A DNA stretch of 64,000 bases. Source: Zeugodacus cucurbitae. Taxonomy: Eukaryota; Arthropoda; Insecta; Diptera; Tephritidae. Under the pieces are notes generated by a model. That model had not been told where the DNA came from, searched no databases, and saw only the letters and a list, made by a program, of their open reading frames with translations. The stretch is from NCBI RefSeq assembly GCF_028554725.1, contig NC_071669.1, positions 57,578,501-57,642,500 on the forward strand, written 5' to 3'. Shown one piece after another: positions 1 through 13,050 of the stretch. Position numbers and translations under genes: made by a program. Numbering within the stretch: position 1 is the first letter of the stretch; each line of letters opens with the position of its first letter.

Positions 1-715
1 TTGCTTGCTTGGATACCATATCTGAATATTATGCTATGTTCTAAAGTGTATGTTACTCATACGCACGGTATTGCCTAAAACATATTGGCTGGACTTTAGT
101 TAATACAGATCGTATGAGTAACATTTAACTATTCGTTGTTTCTTCTTAAGAGGTTACGTCACCCAGAAATTAAAAAAAAAGATTGAATTTTAGTTTCTGC
201 TTAATTTCGAAGTCTATATTGTAACAAGTATTTAGAATATTTTCCGTAAACAATGTCTCAATAATTACGAAAGTTATGATCATTAGAAGGGAAGAGGTCG
301 AAAGTATATTTTTTTCTTCTTTTGCATTTTTCTCAAAACCACATTTATTGAGACCGTATACACGATAACTCAAAAACTATTCAACCGATTGACTTGAAAA
401 TTAAAATACATCTTCCTAAATAGATTTTCCACAGAGTGACGTGGGATTTTTGCGATTGAATAATTTGAAAATTTTTTATCCAATTTTTTATACGGTATTT
501 TAAGAACAAAATATAAAACAAATTTTTGGAAGTGCTTCCAATTGTGCAAAAATTCTTTTTTTTTTTTTAAACGTCACTCTGTTCAATATTTATAAAAAAT
601 ATTATTTTATATGTTTCAGACAATCATGTACATTCACCATCAAGGTGTGCTCCGGAAAAATTGATTCACGCACTATAAACGCTTATATCTCTGCCATTTT
701 AACTAAAAACATTTT
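1..715. other. AT-rich intron, nothing recognised
   Basis: No gene or repeat end was recognised. Phrases such as AACTATTCAACCGATTGA resemble inner parts of the mini-me and TTAA families, so older repeat remains are possible. Confidence 0.4.
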
Positions 716-1660
716 TATACTCTCGCAGCCTGTTGCACAGAGTATTATAATTTTGTTCACATAACAGTTGTGTGTGTCACCAAGAAATAAAAGAGTTAGA
801 CATGGGGTTATATATATATAAATGATCAGGATGACGAGTGGAGTTGAAATCCGGATGTCTGTCCGTCCGTACGTCCGTGCAAGCTTGATAACTTGAGTAA
901 AAATAGAGATATTTTAATGAAACTTGGAACACATGTTCCTTGGGATCATGAGAGGGTTGCTTTCGAAAATGAGCAAAATCGGTCCACTGCCACGCCCACA
1001 AAATGGCGAAAACCAAAAACACATAAAGTGCTATAACTAAACCATAAATAAAGTTATAACAGTAAAATTTGGAATAAAGGATCGCACTAGGAAGGGGCAT
1101 ATTTGGATGTCACTAACGAAAAACGTCAGAAACACTAAATTTCACATAATAAATGGCAGATGAAAGCTGCACTCAGATTTTTTTAAAAAATGGAAAATGG
1201 GCGTGGCGTCGCCCACTTATGGGTCAAAAACCATATCTCAGGAACTACTCGACCGATTTCAATAAACTTGGTTTGTAATAGTTTCCTTACATACCAATGA
1301 TATGTTGTGAAAATAGGCCAAATTGCTTCACAACCGCGCCTACTTCCTATATACCAGAACTTTGAAGACGATCTGAATTGTTTACTTTACAATATATAAA
1401 GTAAGCACTAGTGAAGATATCAGTGCACACTTTGCACAAATACTACGTTTATAGTGTGAAAGCCCTATTGTAAAAATCGCCAAAATCGGACCATATGTTT
1501 TCAAGGCCCCATATATCGAACATGATGACCTCGGTGCTTCTAACCTAATATTATGGTTTCCAACTTTCAATGGACTTTATACAATTCGTCATATATGAAT
1601 ATGTGGGTCAAATTTTGTATTATATAATATTAATTAAGTTAAATAAATAAATTTCGTGGG
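716..1660 (+). mobile_element. mini-me/Helentron-type non-autonomous element, copy C1
   Basis: It begins with the sub-terminal repeat TATACTCTCGCA, then (TA)n, the core ATGATCAGGATGACGAG and a (GTCY)n tract, the hallmark layout of mini-me/DINE-1 elements. It contains repeated CCACGCCCAC and GGGCGTGGCGTCGCCCAC motifs. About 240 bp present in C2 are missing at about 1113. The 3' sub-terminal repeat and stem-loop are lost. Confidence 0.75.
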
Positions 1661-4241
1661 TTCATTTTAAAAAGTAAAACGAGGAAAATTCGAAAATGAA
1701 ATTATATTTTATTTACAATGAGCTAAAACTTGACTACGACCTTTAGTCTTTGGTGTCCGATGTCCTTCTCTCTGATTATGAAGGCGTTGGGAACCCTCAG
1801 AGTTCGACGCCCTAGTGTGAGCTTGTATATTTCTAATATTTTGTTCTTCAAGCCGCTGCACACGGTCTGTACTCGACACTCAAGCGCGTACTTGGGAGAT
1901 TTTGAAATTTTGTTTAGCAAGCAGCTGTGAGCGCTCGTTACTCGACTCTCTGGCAAGACGATTTTCAGTTTCAGATTAACATTCTCCATCACGGAGTCTT
2001 CTTGATACTCTCACCTAGGAACTATTTCCAGAAAGTTGAGATTCTTGCAAAAAATATAGCCTATGTTACTCGGGGTGAATGTAGGTAGCTTTCGAATGAT
2101 GAAATTTTTGAAATCGGTACAGTAGTTTTTGAGTTTATTCATTACAAACATACATACAAATCTTTTTTCTTTATAGTAGTAGTATGGATAAGTATATTAT
2201 TTAATGCCAAGTCTTTTCAAATATTATTTCTTTAAATTTGTATTTCTGCTTGAATTACCAAAATGAAATCATGGAATCATGACTTTGAAGGAGTCTATTG
2301 CAACGAAGTATTCAAAGAGAGCCACAATAATTGTACATTCATCGCAAAATTGAGGGAAACCGTGCTTGAAAATCATGTTATTATTGACAGAGTTGTAGCA
2401 GAGGTTTACAATAAAAATCTGAGGTCATTGAAAAATCGAAAAAATAAATTTTTGTTTAATTCGGACCAAATTTTATGAGGTGTGGTTGTAGTATAGTGAA
2501 ATAAAAAGCGAATTTCAAGCTAACTTCTGTAATATGAGAGTTTCTATTTTGTATTATTAAACAATTGAATTTTTACATTTACAAATATTCAAAAAGAATT
2601 GTGACAGAAATTCAATATCAACGTTGATAGAAAAAAAATTTTGCAATTTAATGATTACTCTATCAACAATTAATTTCAAATATTTCATAAAATCGTTACG
2701 CCAGGTAAACAGCACCCATCAGCGGTATCAAATGTAAGTTCAGCGAATCCTAAATATGCCAATTCATGTGCGAATTCGACAAATATTCATTTCAATCACA
2801 TACATAATGATGTTCATGACAGTGATGGCATTCACAATAGAGTTCGAAATTACAATGACTATAATTAGTAAGCTAGTGCAGTCACTCTAGAATTGCTGAT
2901 GAGTAATTAATATGCATACAATTTGTATTATTTACTATTTATGTCCAAATTTACTCTATGAAAATCTATTGTTTTTTAAATATTGAAAATCACATCATTT
3001 ATCGAGTCTCGATAATCGAAAATGCTTACAAACCCATCGCTTACAATCTTATCTGACTATTTGGCTGATAGCTGCGCTGCCTGTTTATGCAAGCACAATT
3101 AGGTGTTATGTGAATAGCATTGTGCCAGCGCGTTGCATGCGTCGAGCACGTGGCAAAACATATACACGCAATGAACAATGCTAAAGTGAAGTACTAGAGA
3201 GACTAATGCGTAAATACGAAATTTACATCGAATATTACCAACGCTGGCGGCGACGAAAAACGAGCGCAAATAATGCAATGCAATTGTCGAAATGAAAATG
3301 CGAGACAGTGGGGTGGATTAAGGAATTTGTGCACAAAAATATTTTACTTAATGAATGCTGCTTAGATTTGCTATGAGCTCGGCAAAAGACAGTACAAAAT
3401 TTTTCTCTTCAAAAGTACGCCTGAAGGACATTATTTTCTTCACTCCATCCAAATTTCAATCAACTTGTTTCACTTTCTAATCTTCCAAAAACCACAGTGC
3501 CCAGGTAGTAGGTAGGCAACTGTGGTTTGAACCACCCACAAACTCCATTCTCTATGGCAGCCTGTCATTGTAGTTTGATATGTTTTATGCGGCCATGGTG
3601 ATTTTAGGATTTTGCGCACAGGGATTTCAGCGGCGACGTAATCAACTCATTATGGCAATGGTCCGCTTTATGCAAAACCGCAGTTTGCAATATTCAACAC
3701 TTAATTTCCCATCCGCTGCCATAGTATACATTGTGTTGTGTGCACATATTTGTGTTTTTGACATCAATGGTGGGCACCGTCGACCGATTTGCATGTGTAA
3801 GTGTGGCTGTGTGCGCGTTGGAATTTTGTTTGGAAAGTGCCACGATTTGCGGCTTTTCATATGCACCTCTGCCGTTGGCACCGAAGCGTAGCTGATAATT
3901 ACACTGCTGTTTATTGCATTGACATTTATGGCAGAAATTATAATAAAAAAAATAAAAATTAAAATCGTTGCCTTATTTGTGTAATCGCAAAGCGCGTGCG
4001 TTTATGCAAGAGTTATGAAATGAAGTCATTAAATTCTAAAGCGGAAATTGTCAGTGGTGGATTTTAAGTTTCAAAATTTAAAAACCGTAAATAGAACTTT
4101 TTGATTTCAAATTAAAAATAATTTGTTTCCAACAATTTTTACCGTATCCATCTGTCCACACTGATGGGGTTTTAGGAGGACCCAGTTATTATATTGTGCC
4201 TTGGCAAAAGCGATTGTCTTGAAAAGTTGGTTAAACTAGAT
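1661..4241. other. Intron with a GC-richer island at about 3000-3950
   Basis: Small open frames here (1723-1992 on the minus strand, 2263-2478 and 3580-3891 on the plus strand) show no recognisable domain. The island at 3000-3950 is less A/T-rich and not visibly repetitive. Confidence 0.4.
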
Positions 4242-4244
4242 TAA

Positions 4245-5271
4245 TAGTCATTTCACACAGGAGCTAATTGAGCAATTAACTGGCCTCTGCTCGATTAAAA
4301 CGCTGATTAAGATCGATTTATCATATAAAATAAAAATCTATATTTAGTTTTAATTGAATTTTAATCGACTTGAAAATGAAATGCCACTCTGCGACAAAGA
4401 CCATATTTGTAATTTGTCTGCGAGTTATTCTTCACGCTACACGAGGGTAGATGTCGCTGCTATTAATTGCAATCAGCTGATGAAACTGATCAACTTCTTA
4501 TGAAAAGCAAAAACAAAAATGTGTAACAGCTGATCGATTATCGAGTAGCCGGCAGTGTGAAGAGCAAAAACTGTTTTCTCAATCAACATTTTAATTGATC
4601 AATTAAGGGGATATATATACAGTTAGAATTTTCAAAAAATCGATTTTTTTGCGTTTTCTTAATATTTATATATCTGAGTATACACACACAAAATTTCAAG
4701 TCGATCCTACGACTACATGTAAAGTGCTTTCAAAACTTTAAACTCGTTTTTCTTGAAACAGCGTTTTCAAAGTCGGCGAGCAAGATTTCTCAGAAACGGC
4801 TGAACCGATCGGTCTGAAATTTTTACACAAGCTTCTTAACTATATTTTTTAGTAATTAATCGAAGGATTTCTCCATCCGATGAAAATTTCTTATTTTTAT
4901 AAACAATTAAAGACCCGAATTTTGGTCGAAAATAGAACCTTTTGCTTTGAGTAGTCGCCATTTTGTCAAAATTTTTTTTTGCTAATTCCTTCGATCAATC
5001 ACTAGATTATTTATTACATCAATGAAATTTATTTGGTTTCTGAATTTTACATGATCCAGTCCAGAGATATCGTGCTCACCGCAAGAGGCCTTTTTTTTGC
5101 GGACCTCTGCAAAATTGGCAATATCAACGTTCCCCATAATATACCAGCCAAGTTTCAAATCAATAAACCAAATAGTTTGCCTAGAAAAAATTCATGATTT
5201 TTCAATTTTTTTTCTTTTTTTCGACCTCCTAACTGTATATAACCCCTTAATTTGGCTGTGTGAAAAGGCTA
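4245..5271 (-). mobile_element. MITE-A copy A1, interrupted by a TTAA element
   Basis: The ends TAGTCATTTCACACAG and CTGTGTGAAAAGGCTA are imperfect inverted repeats flanked by TAA at 4242-4244 and 5272-5274. The MITE itself is about 390 bp; the rest is the TTAA-flanked insertion at 4607-5246. Orientation is opposite to copy A2. The 3-bp TWA duplication is the type made by PIF/Harbinger elements, so MITE-A may be a Harbinger derivative. Confidence 0.82.
4607..5246. mobile_element. TTAA-flanked non-autonomous element B1, nested in MITE-A A1
   Basis: This 640-bp element is flanked by TTAA at 4603-4606 and 5247-5250. The termini are GGGGATATATATACAGTTAG and, inward from the right, GGGGTTATATACAGTTAGG, an imperfect TIR of about 19 bp. 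MITE-A sequence is continuous across the insertion once one TTAA is removed, which proves the 4-bp duplication. TTAA duplication is the signature of piggyBac-type transposases; the coding part is absent. Confidence 0.85.
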
Positions 5272-5274
5272 TAA

Positions 5275-6639
5275 GCTAAGCTAAATTAAATAATTCGGGC
5301 AGAAATGAGCTCAGTTCTAAAGAATTACTCAGTAAGTGATAAATGAGAACGGGAGAGCTTAGCAGCTGACGCGCTTTATAATATTATAATGACAATTTTG
5401 TAAGCCCGCTGCTGTATAGTTGTCAGTATAGTTGTCTTGGCAGCTATAACTAAAATGTAAAGGCTTCAGTTTCACCACTTTATAATTGAACGAGAATTTG
5501 TTGAATGATTGAGTCAACAACAATAGCTAAAATAAATATTTCATATTGAGTTCAAAGTGTCACTTGAGTATCATATTCAGTGACAACTATTTAAAAAAAA
5601 CTCACATATAACCACTAATGAACTCAATAATTCCTCAATAAACTTACTTGATAACGCATATGATATGTGTTTAATCTCAATCTTCGCACGATTTGTAATA
5701 TTTAATTTAATTACACAAGTTACTTGAGGCGAATATTAGCAAAAATTAAACGCTGCAATATTTTGTAGCCAAGCACTTAAACACACAAGCATGACGGTAC
5801 TTAACCTTGTCAATTGGTTGTGTGTAGTGGTTTCCTCATTAATTTATAGTTTTCCCCAAATTCCGGCATTTATTTCGCCGTCGTCCTCGCTCACGAGCAA
5901 CTTGACGCTCCTATGAGAGTGGCATACTTAAGAAATTGTATGCACAATTAATAAGAATTTCATGAGTTCAACACACACAGGTTCAAGGCATACACAGGCC
6001 CGAGACACATAAGTATACAAGCCTGGGTACGAAACTTATTAATCAATGGCAACTAGAAAACACTTAAGTGACTCGCAAGTAGCAACCCAATTACACATAG
6101 TTCACACACAAGGGAGCAATAAAAGCTGAGCAACGGCAATTGTGCGACTTAGTAACTCATAACTCGTATGTGTTAAGGGTATAAAAAGGTCCACAGTGAA
6201 TTGTTGTGCACAATCTGACAAGTGGATGTGGCCTGTTGGTGGCAGTGTGTTCAACAGGCACACGAGCATATGTTGGTACTTGTGAATCTAAACTTTGGAG
6301 TATGGCGAATCGAACAGCAACTGGTATAAATCGCATAAACTGGTATAATCGAATAGAGAGAACATAGTAAGGATTTATACCACTTTTAATGCGACCTTTT
6401 TTGCGCTGAATTCAATTGGATAACTCTCTTGTAGTTTTCAAATAAATATGTTAAACTCTTTGAGAAGAGTTCGGAGCTTGAATACAACAAATCCAAGATG
6501 AATCCAAGATGACTGTTTGGAACTAAGCTTGAATATTTTGGAGTTGGGGATATGAAGTAATCTCTAGGTGACGTAGTATTCTCTAAGTCTTTGTAGACTA
6601 AAATGCATGTAAACACTTAATAAAGGGGTTTTCAATAGG
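5275..6639. other. Intron, nothing recognised
   Basis: Mostly unique A/T-rich sequence with CA-rich short motifs (AACACACA type) at 5770-6260. No gene. Confidence 0.4.
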
Positions 6640-7320
6640 GACTCTACAAAAGTTGGGAGATGGGGACAGCAAACGACACCATATTTTTCCCGCTCTTTTG
6701 ACAATTCTCTTCAATCTCTCTTCTCATAATGGAAAGATAGTTGTACGATCCAATAACGAGTCTAAATTATTAAAATTTACTACCGGAGTCCGTGGCCTAA
6801 ACTAAACTCCAATTTTTGGTCGTCATAATCGTCTTGCAGATCAACAATTGAGCGTACAGTGAAAAAATTTGAATCCACAGACACAGTACAAAATGTTCCC
6901 ATGCTAGTGAGACAAAGAAGTGCCCGTAGTGTCGAGAATATTGCTGACGCTAGCGCATCAATTGAGGAAGACGCAAATCAGTCTCTCACACGTCGTCTCT
7001 CAAGCCTTGCGCATCTCTGTGACGTCGTTGTGTCGAATTTTACGAAAAGATCTTGGCCTACATCCTTACAAAATCAAATTGACGCAAGAACTGGATGCGC
7101 TTGACCACTAGAATCATCGTATTATCGTGAATTGGGCTGAACAACAACATGAAAATGATCATATTTTATGGAAAATTCGTCAGCGTTATGCGCATTTCTG
7201 GCCGAATGGCCTTGCCAATAAGCAAAATATGCGTTATTGTTCAGGCAGCAATCCACACGTACTCCAAGAGTTACCATTTCATCCCGAAACAAATTTTATA
7301 TATATATATAACTAACCGGA
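6640..7320 (+). pseudogene. Decayed DD41D-type transposase relic
   Basis: Three overlapping broken frames align with the DD41D copies in order. SARSVENIADASASIEED matches the region before the second helix-turn-helix, RILRKDLGLHPYKIKLTQEL matches KILRKDLGVKPYKIQLVQEL, and AHFWPNGLANKQNM with LQELPFHPE matches AHFWLNGYVNKQN with LQELPMHPE. The first catalytic aspartate is lost: the SDEAHF position reads RYAHF. Homology stops after HPE, where the sequence runs into a short TA tract, so the second and third aspartates are absent. It is a different, older lineage than copies 1 and 2. Its termini could not be fixed; a possible 5' part lies at 6640-6840. Confidence 0.75.
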
Positions 7321-7901
7321 CTGTCAATTTTACAGTATTTTCCAAAACTACTATGGACTATAATCCTTCGTCGTCTTAGAAAAAATATCCATACGGTCTT
7401 AACTGTACGTTTACTGATTTTATGTTAGCATAATTGCATTCTAGTCGAGATTATAATGCCGATTTTGTCATTTGTAGCTATTTTGATATTAGTTCTGTTC
7501 CTATGAACGATTAACTTTAAGCACTCTATGATGGCTGAAGTCGGTACCATCAAAGGACTTCAATGGAAGTCAATACGATCTTTGAGCGGCGAACTCATGA
7601 TTCTAAACTCAAGAGAGGTTGAAAAGTTTTCATGCTGTTCTCCACGAATTTTGTATACAATTTTCATTGCAGAAAATATTGTCTGTCATTGTCTAGCATA
7701 TATAACAATTTAAGATTTGAAAGAGTACAATGTTGAAATGATAACATACTGGCCATGACTTGTATCAGTTCCCTGATTTCAATAACTGAAGAGTTTCTGG
7801 TGTTATTTAGAACCATATTTTGTAAATTTTACATAGATAGAGGCATCACATATAAATACTTTACTCAAAGAAGAAGAGTAAGCCACTTTAATGGCTTTTA
7901 A

Positions 7902-8101
7902 CCCTTAAATGCATGGCATACATGCGATTTAAGGCAATTAAGGCTTCGTTATTCGATCGAAGTAATTTCTATCACAGTTTGGTTTACTCACAGTGGGCGT
8001 CATAAATGCTAACGGTTATTTAAAAATTATCGCAACTTTCAGAAGTTTTTACTCAATCGACAGTGACCTTCATATTGGTGCTGGTCCCATGCATTTAAAG
8101 G
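7902..8101. mobile_element. TTAA-flanked 200-bp MITE B2
   Basis: TTAA at 7898-7901 and 8102-8105 flanks inverted ends CCCTTAAATGCATGG and, inward from the right, CCTTTAAATGCATGG. The length and CC-beginning ends fit a piggyBac-type MITE. No coding capacity. Confidence 0.8.
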
Positions 8102-8105
8102 TTAA

Positions 8106-9639
8106 AACAATCGGGTCCAAATTGAACGTACCTTCAATACAATCTACTCAATGTTAGGTAAAAATAAGCTACTTTATTGTTCTTTAAATTATCATAAATA
8201 GTCGTGTAGCAAGTTAAATGCATTTTTATTACAATTTACTCTGATTTTGCGGCCTAGCTCGCCCCCGAAATTGTTTTAGTTGCTGTATTTTATTTCGTAA
8301 TTTCAAATATGCCCTACTTTAATATTAAATAAAGGATTCAATAGCAATAAATGTATTTCAAAACTGAAAATTTTCTCTTGTTAACATATGTAACAGTAAC
8401 AGCGAGCTATACCCCTTCACATATGCCTTTGCATATTTTATAATTCAATTCACCAAAAAACCAGCGATGCTTTCCAAATTATTACATATGCTTTGGCAAA
8501 TTTTTTTTTATAAATTTTCTTTGATTTTTTTTTTATTGTTGCACACAGCTGTTTCCCCATTATTTCTACTACAAAATGCACGCGGCGCTCAAAGTCGCTG
8601 CAACTTTTTATATGCTCGCAATCTCAGAAATCCGCAAAGAGTTTGTGCTGTGATTGACTGCAGCCACATGTGTTTGCGCATACATTTACTCTTTTATATT
8701 TATATATCCATATATGAGTGCAAATGTACAGCCAAATAATGCAATATTACCACTAACGGTGCATTGAGCGCCACTGCATAAGTTATTGGTTGCCATGTTG
8801 CTGCTACGATTTCGATTGCAATTGTTTAGTGGCAGATTTTCATGAAGACAGGCGTTCTCAACTCAAAACCAAAAAAAAAAGGTTATAAATATTGAAGAAG
8901 GAATGAATTTATGAACAGATAAGCAAGCGAGACGACAAAGCAAACGGGAAATTTTCGCAATGATAAACTGTGTTGCTTGTTGCTTTGCTGACAGGCTGCT
9001 GCTGCTGCTCTTTCTACTCATACATACATACTTGTATGTACTCTGGTGAGTAGTCTATGTAGAATTATATGTGTCTTCCCTCCAGCAAATGCTTCTCTTG
9101 CTGACATTGCTGAAATTGCAGCTGCAATTGAATTGCGACATTTGTCTCACTTTTACAACCAACCATTATTTTGTTTGTTTCTCGGTTGTGCGATTGTTGT
9201 TGTTGTTACTGTTGTTAGTGTATATGCCAGCTGCATTGATTTGTGCGTGATTGGGAGCAGCCGTTATTGTTTCTTAGTTTGTTTTTAGCGGAAATTTCCT
9301 TTCTTCCATGACATTGATGTATTGACTGGTTGGACAACACTGCTTTATATGTATATACATATGTACATATACATATATATATTTCTCTGTATATTTTCCT
9401 TTTCCATATTGAAATTCATTTATTACAAGACAATGTAATCAATATTAGAGAGTAGTTGACATTTGAAATTACCCAATAAGCAATAGCAGCGAAATCTATT
9501 TCGGAAGTGAGCTTGGCTCTCAAATAGCATGTGTTGAAGCTGCCATTAATTTTGACTCGACTACTTCAGAGCTTATTAAAAGTGCTATTTTCAATATTTT
9601 TTTTCTGTGTAAAAAATTATTTATTTAATTCAAATATTT
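8106..9639. other. Intron with a mixed-composition island
   Basis: 8560-9300 is GC-richer with TGCTGC and TTGTTG triplets; 9340-9390 is a TA/CATATG-type simple sequence. No gene was recognised. Confidence 0.4.
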
Positions 9640-10436
9640 TCTGTATTATAGATACATATTTAAAGAACAATTTCTGAAAATTTCACAAAAAAAAACAGTA
9701 AAACTCCTCAATTGCCATGTCATTTTAGGTGACCTTTCGGAAAAAGGTGTATCCGCGTTGTGAAAAAACAAAAATAAGGGTTTTAGGTAAGACCCTAAAT
9801 TGGTGCTTGACCGAAGGAAATACAAAAAATATAAAATTTGGAATTTTAGCAGACATTTTTCCAAAAAAATAAGAACTTCGGTCAAATTTGCTTCACATTA
9901 TATTTTTTTTTAAATAGTTGTAATTGAAAAAAAAAAATAAAGTTCGTTCAAGCACGAGTAAATTGTATCTCAAACACCTGTGCAAAATTTCATCAAGATC
10001 GGTTGAGTAGTTTTCGAGAAAATTTGCCAACCGACTTTGAAAACACGGTTCCGAGAAAAACGCGTTTAAAGTTTTGAGTAACAATAGTACTTGACTTGGA
10101 GCGCACTCCTTCAAAAAGCTGTATTTCCGAAACCATTATTCGGATTGCTCGAAAATGTATTAACCCTAGAAGGGTACTGTGAGTAAAATTTACTCACATA
10201 CGAAATAGATTTGTTCGTAAATCAGGAGGTTGGCCACACTGAAAGTCAAGCCACTAGCAGTGCTTGTCCCACTCTGTCATAAGTCGGCTGCCGCAAGCAT
10301 TGAATGGTGTTGTTTGATTTATAAAATTTACTCATCGGTACCTATAAGCGCCTACAATTTAACCGTACCCTTCTAGGGTTAATAAGCCAAAAAACAAAAA
10401 ATCGATTTTTTAAACCCACGAAACCCATATAACCCC
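9640..10436. mobile_element. TTAA-type element B3, left end not found
   Basis: The right end CATATAACCCC followed by TTAA (10437-10440) matches the end of B1. The core CCGACTTTGAAAACACGG, then GAGAAAAACGCGTTTAAAG, matches the minus strand of B1 (CCGACTTTGAAAACGCTG, then CAAGAAAAACGAGTTTAAAG). No left GGGG terminus was seen, so the left limit is approximate. It is itself interrupted by B4 at 10164-10378. Confidence 0.65.
10164..10378. mobile_element. TTAA-flanked 215-bp MITE B4, nested in B3
   Basis: TTAA at 10160-10163 and 10379-10382 flanks perfect 14-bp inverted ends CCCTAGAAGGGTAC. The ends begin like the piggyBac terminus (CCCTAGAA). The inner sequence includes a palindromic GTGAGTAAAATTTACTCAC near the left end. 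No coding capacity. Confidence 0.88.
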
Positions 10437-10440
10437 TTAA

Positions 10441-11399
10441 TCCAAGTCAAACCGTCGAGAAAAGAGATTTTATTTCCACAATCAGTGCTTGCCAAGTGGT
10501 TACTAGAGGTAACTTGATGGTTTTTTTTTTTTTTAATAAGTTCAACATGAAGATGAAGACGAAGTGGTTTTCATAGACAAATGGGCGATAAGGTAAACTC
10601 TAATAGTATTCCTAAAAATTATATTAGATCTTGAGATATATCAAAATCTTGAATATATTTCTGTTGATGGTTTGTTATATTGGTTTACTAAACTAAAATA
10701 GTTCTATAACTTCTAAAACCCTAGATAAACGCACTGGGTTCACAATAAATATAGTCGTTAATGAATGTTTAGAGAAACCGCTTATGGGTTCCTGGAAAAA
10801 AGATGGCAAAGCAACATATGTGTGCTGATATTTCGTAACACAGATTTCGAATAAAGTTCTTGGAATAATGCAAAAAATAATGCAGGGAGGTTCGCTGAAA
10901 ATATGATCTTCGTCTGGAATTTATAAAAAAATGGACTTCTTGTGCTTGGGGGCTTTCATAAGTGTTTCTGTGGGTTTATGAGAGCACCAGATCGAAAGTG
11001 TATTAAATAAACAAGAAAGATAAAAAATCCACCCAGTTTCTATGTCAGAATTCAGGAACTATTTTGGATTCGGAAATGTAATTTCAACAAAAATTACAAC
11101 AACAAAATGTCAATCGAAAATTCAATTGTACTATTTGCTGAGTCCATGTAGATAAATATGTACATATGTCTATTTAAGACAACGTGCTGGGAACACAAAA
11201 TCAACAACTTCATAAAAGGGCTGTCAATAAATAAATTTTACGTCAATACGGAAGACACAGGACAGGTGTTGAACACCAGATGGCAATAAGAAAGCGGTGT
11301 TGTTCACAATGACTTACACACTAATACTAAATTTATATACAGTTATATGTATATGGGTCTATACATATGTAGGAGACATGTGTCTTCTTGTGAACTTAC
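10441..11399. other. Intron, nothing recognised, up to the exon C donor
   Basis: Unique A/T-rich sequence with no repeat ends noted. The last bases before 11400 include the GTAAGT donor of exon C on the minus strand. Confidence 0.4.
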
Positions 11400-11514
11400 C
11401 GCATCATCATGCATAGTGATTGCTCCTCTTGCAGTACACTCTCCAAATACATCATATCCAAGTCGGATACAATTGCAGCGTTGATCACCATTATTTCGTC
11501 TCCCTTGATAATAC
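11400..11514 (-). CDS. sif: still life (sif) internal exon C: C-terminal half of PDZ
   Basis: This small exon of 115 nt lies between an acceptor TTATAG (ending at 11515) and a donor GTAAGT starting at 11399. The phase is 1 in and 2 out: the first GT completes the glycine codon begun by exon B, and CG at the end begins an arginine. It reads GIIKGDEIMVINAA, then IVSDLDMMYLES, then VLQEEQSLCMMMR. The GIIKGDEIMVING-type turn followed by the second PDZ helix and last strand is standard PDZ architecture and completes the domain of exon B. Drosophila-type proteins are remembered with NGA where this one has NAA, a mild substitution. The downstream exons (linker, DH and PH domains) should lie on the minus strand before position 1. 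Confidence 0.9.
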
Positions 11515-12170
11515 CTATAACGAAAATAGAAAATGCATATAAATATGAATACAATTGAAGCACACTACAGACTACACACTACTAGAATGAAAGGAAATCG
11601 GTATGGAAATGTAATACACACCAACACACATACACACACGATGGAATAGAAGTGAATAGAACTGTATAGAATGGCATCCAATGAAGTGCATTGTGTTGGC
11701 AGCCAAGTAGCGGAGGACAGTTTGACAGGCAGTGGAGCGCAAGGTACATAGCTGCTTGCTTGCTGTCAGCATGTGTGCAACAAAAATTATGGCAGAACCA
11801 ATGAAATTCAATAAAAGTAAAAAAAAAAATAAAACAAAATTGAAACTAAGCTATACTTCCTGGAAAGACATTTATGCTTGTACTGATTTCGTCTTGAAAC
11901 GCATTGTCTGCGGAAGAATACACTGTGTCATATGTAGAATAGAGCAAAAGGCTCATAAATATAAAGCGAGTGTGTGCTTATTTGAATTCCACTTGTTCTC
12001 TACTTCATTGTATTACAACACTATTACTATTCTACAAACACACACATACACTCACTCTCCTGATAAGAGAGACTCAGCAGCAACATCTTGTAAGTGGTTG
12101 CTGCACACGCAGAGTGGCAAGAAGACAAAGAAAGGCAAGCGCCTTAAACAGCTTACTATTGCTAACACTC

Positions 12171-12225
12171 TGCTGTTGTTGCTATTGCTATTGTTATTGT
12201 TATTGTTGTTGTTGTTGTTGTTACT
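12171..12225. repeat. TTG/TTA microsatellite
   Basis: An imperfect trinucleotide run of TTG with TTA and CTA interruptions, about 55 bp. It creates chance poly-Leu and poly-Asn open frames on the two strands. Confidence 0.9.
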
Positions 12226-13050
12226 ACTATTCAAACGGAAATGCAAAGAAGCATGAAAAGGTGTAAAATTTGTATTTCATTGTTTGTATGTAGATATATA
12301 TGAGTGCGTGTGTGTGTGTGTGCGTTGTGTAACCAGCCATAAAATGGAAATACAAAGGCAAACTCAAGTTTTGTTGTTTCTTTAAAGGCATTGTTTTTGT
12401 AATATGTTTGTTGTATTTTTGCATAGCTTTCGAACTACATTTAAGCGGAAGTGTAAAATTGTAGTTATTTTCATTGATATTTAGTAAAAGTCTTAAGAAA
12501 GTCTTAAGATAAATTGCTATTTTTTCTTTGTTGAGATTTTAGTTCCAAAAATTTAATTGAAAAACTAAAATTTTCAAATTTTTTTTTTTGCAAAAAAAAA
12601 ATTAGAAAATAAGAAATGCAATTTTTTTGTTGTTATTCTTTGTTGTAGAAAGTTTTAAGGGAGATTACTGATGTAATTTTCGTTTCTAGTACTTTTAGTG
12701 AATTCGGTACTCAAATCCAATTAAGTTGATAATTTTTCTCAATATCAGCTCCACTGTTTTTTCCACCATTTTAATATTTAAGGCAGAGTTTTTATGCTTA
12801 GCTTTCGAAAACTGTTTTATACATCTTTATAATATTTTTATTCTTTGAGTAAACGCCCACAAACTAATTTTCTGAGGAATTTTGAGTATATTTCCGAATC
12901 GGTATTAAGTAAATTATTGGACTCTTGATGATCAGAACAAATAAATATTGAATTAATTTATCATTGAAATTGATTTCAAAATTTCTAACATGTGGCAACC
13001 CTACACGAAAACCTATTTCAATAACAAACTTTCTTAATTCTGCAATTTTA

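Larger units (their letters stand above)
1..11399 (-). other. sif intron downstream of exon C (partial)
   Basis: The interval begins at the GTAAGT donor of exon C and runs past position 1. No minus-strand exon was recognised. It carries one mini-me copy, the MITE-A/TTAA composite, a DD41D relic and several TTAA elements. Confidence 0.75.

Noticed and set aside
1723..1992. 89-codon minus-strand frame overlapped by a plus-strand frame
   Set aside because: No domain recognised, and the opposite strand is open over the same interval.
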